DNA of 9,914 nt from an uncultured Bacillota bacterium. Lineage in GTDB: Bacteria > Bacillota > Clostridia > Christensenellales > UBA1242. Location of the stretch: contig CAMEKL010000011.1 of the NCBI GenBank assembly GCA_945921365.1, positions 1-9,914 of the forward strand. The letters run 5' to 3'. The notes beneath the pieces are model-generated. The model made no database searches and was not told the DNA's origin. It worked only from the letters and a program-made list of their open reading frames with translations. The translations under genes and the position numbers were made by a program. Shown piece after piece: positions 8,021 to 9,914 of this stretch. Positions within the stretch are counted from its first letter, which is position 1. Every line of letters starts with the position of its first letter.

Positions 8021-8036
8021 ATGAATAATTATTCAT
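8021..8036. repeat. Perfect 16-base palindrome at the end of the HAD-ASCH gene
   Basis: ATGAATAATTATTCAT is identical on both strands and covers the stop codon (8029-8031) of the HAD-ASCH gene. With only A-T pairs in its core and no T-run directly after it, it is a poor terminator. It could be a binding site between this gene and the alr promoter, or chance. Confidence 0.35.
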
Positions 8037-8964
8037 TTATTTTAAATCTAATCCCAACAACGCCATTATTTTTAATTTCTTCTTCACTGTAAAAGCGATG
8101 CATTATTCTATCAGCTTCCTCTATTGATTTATTTTGAAAACCACAATTTTCTTTGCCAAAATATTTAATAATTTCAGCAAAAGTTTTGGCTGTTTTTGTT
8201 TCAATAACTTCACCATAAATTTCTTTTTTTGCATTTTGATTTTCTCTAAAAACAACATGATCATGAACTTTTATTTTGTTTTTTCTCAAGTCGTTAATTC
8301 TAAAATCGACTGTTTTTAAACCTTTTTTAATTCGCTTAAATGGCTTTTTATCAATTGTGAAAATATATGTTCTAAATTTTGGCTCCCCTTCTGTTAGTTT
8401 AATGATGTTAGAATAGAAATCAACAAAACTATAAACTTTTGTAACATCTTTGTTGTTGTAATTTTCAGACATGATGTTATACATCATAAATGTTTTAACA
8501 CCAGCGGAAGCTGTGCTGTCGCAATTAAAAGGAAGGTCATCAAGAAAAAAGTCAATGTTGTTATCTTTGCAAACTTGTCCTTTGTTTGAGCAATTTGTTA
8601 GCACCTTATCAAAAGGTAATTTATGTTTTTTAAGCCATTTAACAGTAAAAGACTTTGCATCGCCATTAAATTCTTCATCTTTTCTTGCTGTTACAATGTA
8701 AATCTCAAAACCTTTTTTCTTGAATAAATCTAAATATTTTTTACAAAGTGGTCTTGGGCTAGTGTTCGCAATTATTTTAAGATTGTCTCTCCAAAATTTC
8801 TTTCCAACTTCGCTTCCCCATTCAAAAGCATTTTCATAATAGTCTGTTAATGGATTTTTAACACCAGCATCCAAATTGTTCTCAATTTCATATTCTTGTC
8901 CATAAGAAATGACCCTATCTACAAGGTTTGTTAATGTTCCGTCAACATCTATTCCTATTCTCAT
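8029..8964 (-). CDS. HAD-superfamily 5'-nucleotidase (NT5C type) fused to an ASCH domain
   Basis: 311 residues in two parts. Residues 1-190 are a HAD phosphatase like the 5'(3')-deoxyribonucleotidase type C family (NT5C/YqfW-like): motif I DVDGT (nucleophile D6, acid D8), motif II in IVTAR (T92), lysine of motif III in CSNKGQVCKD (K128), and motif IV FFLDDLP (D142-D143). Residues about 198-309 match the ASCH domain, a PUA-like beta-barrel linked to RNA or modified-nucleoside binding: FKRIKKGLKTVDFRINDLRKNKIKVHD carries the GxKxxExR pattern with D220 instead of E and R222 kept, and the end has the GVVGIRF strand. Active phosphatase residues are all present. Substrate is unknown; a (deoxy)nucleoside monophosphate is a reasonable guess from the family. 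AGAGGT lies six bases before the ATG, and the gene starts 11 bases after the DUF2726-like gene, so it shares an operon with it and ung. Domain calls are confident, the joint function is not. Confidence 0.85.
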   Translation of the reverse strand: MRIGIDVDGTLTNLVDRVISYGQEYEIENNLDAGVKNPLTDYYENAFEWGSEVGKKFWRDNLKIIANTSPRPLCKKYLDLFKKKGFEIYIVTARKDEEFNGDAKSFTVKWLKKHKLPFDKVLTNCSNKGQVCKDNNIDFFLDDLPFNCDSTASAGVKTFMMYNIMSENYNNKDVTKVYSFVDFYSNIIKLTEGEPKFRTYIFTIDKKPFKRIKKGLKTVDFRINDLRKNKIKVHDHVVFRENQNAKKEIYGEVIETKTAKTFAEIIKYFGKENCGFQNKSIEEADRIMHRFYSEEEIKNNGVVGIRFKINE

Positions 8965-8975
8965 AATTTTACCTC

Positions 8976-9587
8976 TTATTCAGTTTTTTCTTTTTCTTCA
9001 GAGCTCTCTGTGGTTGCAAGTCCAAGCGCTTTATAAATCGGCTCTTTGATTTCCGCTTCAGTGTAATCTGTTTTGACTTTAAAAGAAATTAGTGGAAGTT
9101 TTGCAATTTCAAGAGCTTTGATTATCATTGGTGAAGCAACTTCAACTTGTTCGTCTCCAATACTTCCATCAAAAATATCAATTGCAATTTTTGGTTTCAT
9201 GGTTAATTCGTCAAAAATAACAAGGTCAATATTCTCATGTTTAACGCTATCATAAAGGTCTTTTTTGCCAACAGGCTCTAGAATTGTGTCTAAGCCAATT
9301 TTAGGAAAAACAACATATCCTCTTGGCAAAATACGAGAGATTAAAACAAGAACTTTAAGTTCTTTTCTAAACAAAAATTTATCAACAACGTCAACATAGG
9401 AGCTTTTAAGCTCAACTAAATTAGATGTTTTTGATTCCTTTTGCTTTTTAACTTTTTTTTCTTTTACTTTTTTCTCTTTAACTTTTTTCTCTTTTGGTTT
9501 TTTCTTTCTAAGCTTGAAAAATCTTAAAACAAGATACGCAATCACTAGAAATAAGACAACTGCAAAAATAATTATAACTGGACTCAT
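8976..9587 (-). CDS. Membrane-anchored protein with a DUF2726-like (restriction-endonuclease-fold) domain
   Basis: 203 residues from the ATG at 9587. One membrane span (about 4-25) is followed by a very basic linker (about 26-53) with three KEKKV repeats, then a globular domain (about 67-190) and an acidic tail. The domain resembles DUF2726: FLFRKELKVLVLISRIL, YVVFPKIGLDTIL, the strand IDLVIFDELTMKPKIAIDIFDG with D121 and D137-D140, and a helix IIKALEIAKLPLISF (the usual KD..L...GLPLLRI end). Members of that family are thought to have a PD-(D/E)XK nuclease-like fold; here the usual acidic E.D becomes D.FD and the following SH is SI, so activity is uncertain. A longer TTG start at 9602 is rejected because TAGGAG (9593-9598) sits five bases before the ATG. 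That site contains the ung stop codon, so translation is probably coupled. The basic linker could hold nucleic acid at the membrane; this is inference. Confidence 0.75.
   Translation of the reverse strand: MSPVIIIFAVVLFLVIAYLVLRFFKLRKKKPKEKKVKEKKVKEKKVKKQKESKTSNLVELKSSYVDVVDKFLFRKELKVLVLISRILPRGYVVFPKIGLDTILEPVGKKDLYDSVKHENIDLVIFDELTMKPKIAIDIFDGSIGDEQVEVASPMIIKALEIAKLPLISFKVKTDYTEAEIKEPIYKALGLATTESSEEKEKTE
9450..9494 (-). repeat. Three tandem 15-base repeats coding for KEKKV
   Basis: The lysine-rich linker of the membrane-anchored protein carries the five-residue unit KEKKV three times in a row, with imperfectly matched 15-base DNA copies. Such runs can change copy number by slippage, altering linker length without a frameshift. 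Confidence 0.8.
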
Positions 9588-9592
9588 AAATT

Positions 9593-9598
9593 CTCCTA
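9593..9598 (-). promoter_or_regulatory. Ribosome binding site overlapping the ung stop codon
   Basis: TAGGAG on the minus strand contains the TAG stop of ung (9596-9598) and lies five bases before the ATG at 9587. It decides the start of the downstream gene in favour of the ATG over the upstream TTG at 9602 and suggests translational coupling with ung. Confidence 0.75.
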
Positions 9599-9914
9599 CC
9601 AATCAATTGGCTCAATTTTGTTTTTAATTAAAAAATTGTTTGCTTTTGAAAAATGTCTACAACCAAAAAAGCCTTGATAAGCTGAAAGAGGACTTGGATG
9701 TGGCGCTGTTAAAACTAAGTGTCTTTTTTTATTTATATTTTCACCAATCTTAATTGCATTTGCACCCCAAAGAATAAATACAACAGCTTTTTCTCTTTCA
9801 TTTAAAAGTGAAATAACCTTTTGAGTGAGTTTTTCCCAACCCATATTCTTATGAGAATTTGGCATAGACTGTCTAACAGTTAACACACTGTTAAGAAGTA
9901 AAACGCCTTGTTTT
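9596..9914 (-). CDS. ung: Uracil-DNA glycosylase family 1, partial, amino end outside the window
   Basis: Base-excision repair enzyme that removes uracil from DNA. The reading frame runs open to the right edge; about 105 residues of an expected 220-230 are present. Seen, in order: [32 protein letters not shown], the catalytic/minor-groove loop [15 protein letters not shown] with the active-site histidine in [15 protein letters not shown], and the usual end KIEPIDW. The catalytic aspartate of the GQDPYH motif lies outside the window and cannot be checked. A GTG at 9886 is internal to the conserved LNSVLTVR segment and is not a start. It is the most upstream visible gene of a tight minus-strand group; the downstream membrane-anchored gene starts eight bases after its stop and uses the stop region as ribosome binding site. 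Confidence 0.96.
   Translation of the reverse strand, partial: KQGVLLLNSVLTVRQSMPNSHKNMGWEKLTQKVISLLNEREKAVVFILWGANAIKIGENINKKRHLVLTAPHPSPLSAYQGFFGCRHFSKANNFLIKNKIEPIDW

Noticed and set aside
8001..8036. Intrinsic terminator after the HAD-ASCH gene
   Set aside because: The palindrome is almost purely A-T and lacks a directly following T-run, so it would not be a stable terminator.
8134..8701. Two short plus-strand open frames opposite the HAD-ASCH gene
   Set aside because: Both are antisense to conserved HAD and ASCH motifs and show no domain of their own.
9588..9602. TTG start for the membrane-anchored DUF2726-like gene
   Set aside because: A good Shine-Dalgarno site (TAGGAG) lies between the TTG and the ATG at 9587 with correct spacing for the ATG, and the TTG would overlap the ung coding end.
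9596..9886. A complete short gene starting at GTG 9886
   Set aside because: The GTG is the valine of the conserved LNSVLTVR segment of Ung and the frame stays open to the window edge, so this is the end of a larger gene.

Overview
The window comes from an AT-rich, endospore-forming bacterium of the Firmicutes/Clostridia kind. The evidence is the A/T-rich coding sequence, G-rich Shine-Dalgarno sites (AGGAG, AAGGAG) before most genes, and the amino-terminal two thirds of the sporulation ATPase SpoIIIAA at the left edge. The exact lineage cannot be told from this sequence; an uncultured gut Clostridia lineage would fit. There are no RNA genes, CRISPR arrays or insertion sequences, and no gap between genes exceeds about 120 bases.

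Left part (1-1989, minus strand): spoIIIAA, cut by the window edge, follows a GPH-family (MelB-like) sugar:cation symporter. Middle (2108-5537, plus strand, divergent from the transporter): a compact run of rpiB (ribose-5-phosphate isomerase B), a membrane protein that looks like a glycosyltransferase-2 relative stripped of its catalytic motif, an M29 aminopeptidase whose start overlaps the preceding gene, and gap (glyceraldehyde-3-phosphate dehydrogenase of the E. coli/eukaryote-like sequence type). rpiB and gap place central sugar-phosphate metabolism here. A strong bidirectional terminator at 5549-5580 separates this run from the convergent right half.

Right part (5579-9914, minus strand, transcribed right to left): ung (uracil-DNA glycosylase, amino end outside the window), a membrane-anchored protein with a DUF2726/nuclease-like domain, and a HAD 5'-nucleotidase fused to an ASCH domain. 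These three are packed with 8- and 11-base gaps and look like one operon related to nucleotide or nucleic-acid upkeep. Next come alr (alanine racemase, D-Ala for peptidoglycan) and a secreted 421-residue protein.

The most interesting points are: (1) the secreted protein keeps the layout of a matrixin-like zinc protease (HExxHxxGLxD spacing, Met-turn, TPxD helix) but both zinc histidines are replaced, so it looks like a pseudoprotease; (2) alr and this gene each have a good promoter whose -10 box ends only 6 to 9 bases before the ATG, with no Shine-Dalgarno site, which predicts leaderless mRNAs; (3) the HAD-ASCH fusion next to ung and a DUF2726 protein; (4) the GT2-like pseudoenzyme between rpiB and the aminopeptidase gene.
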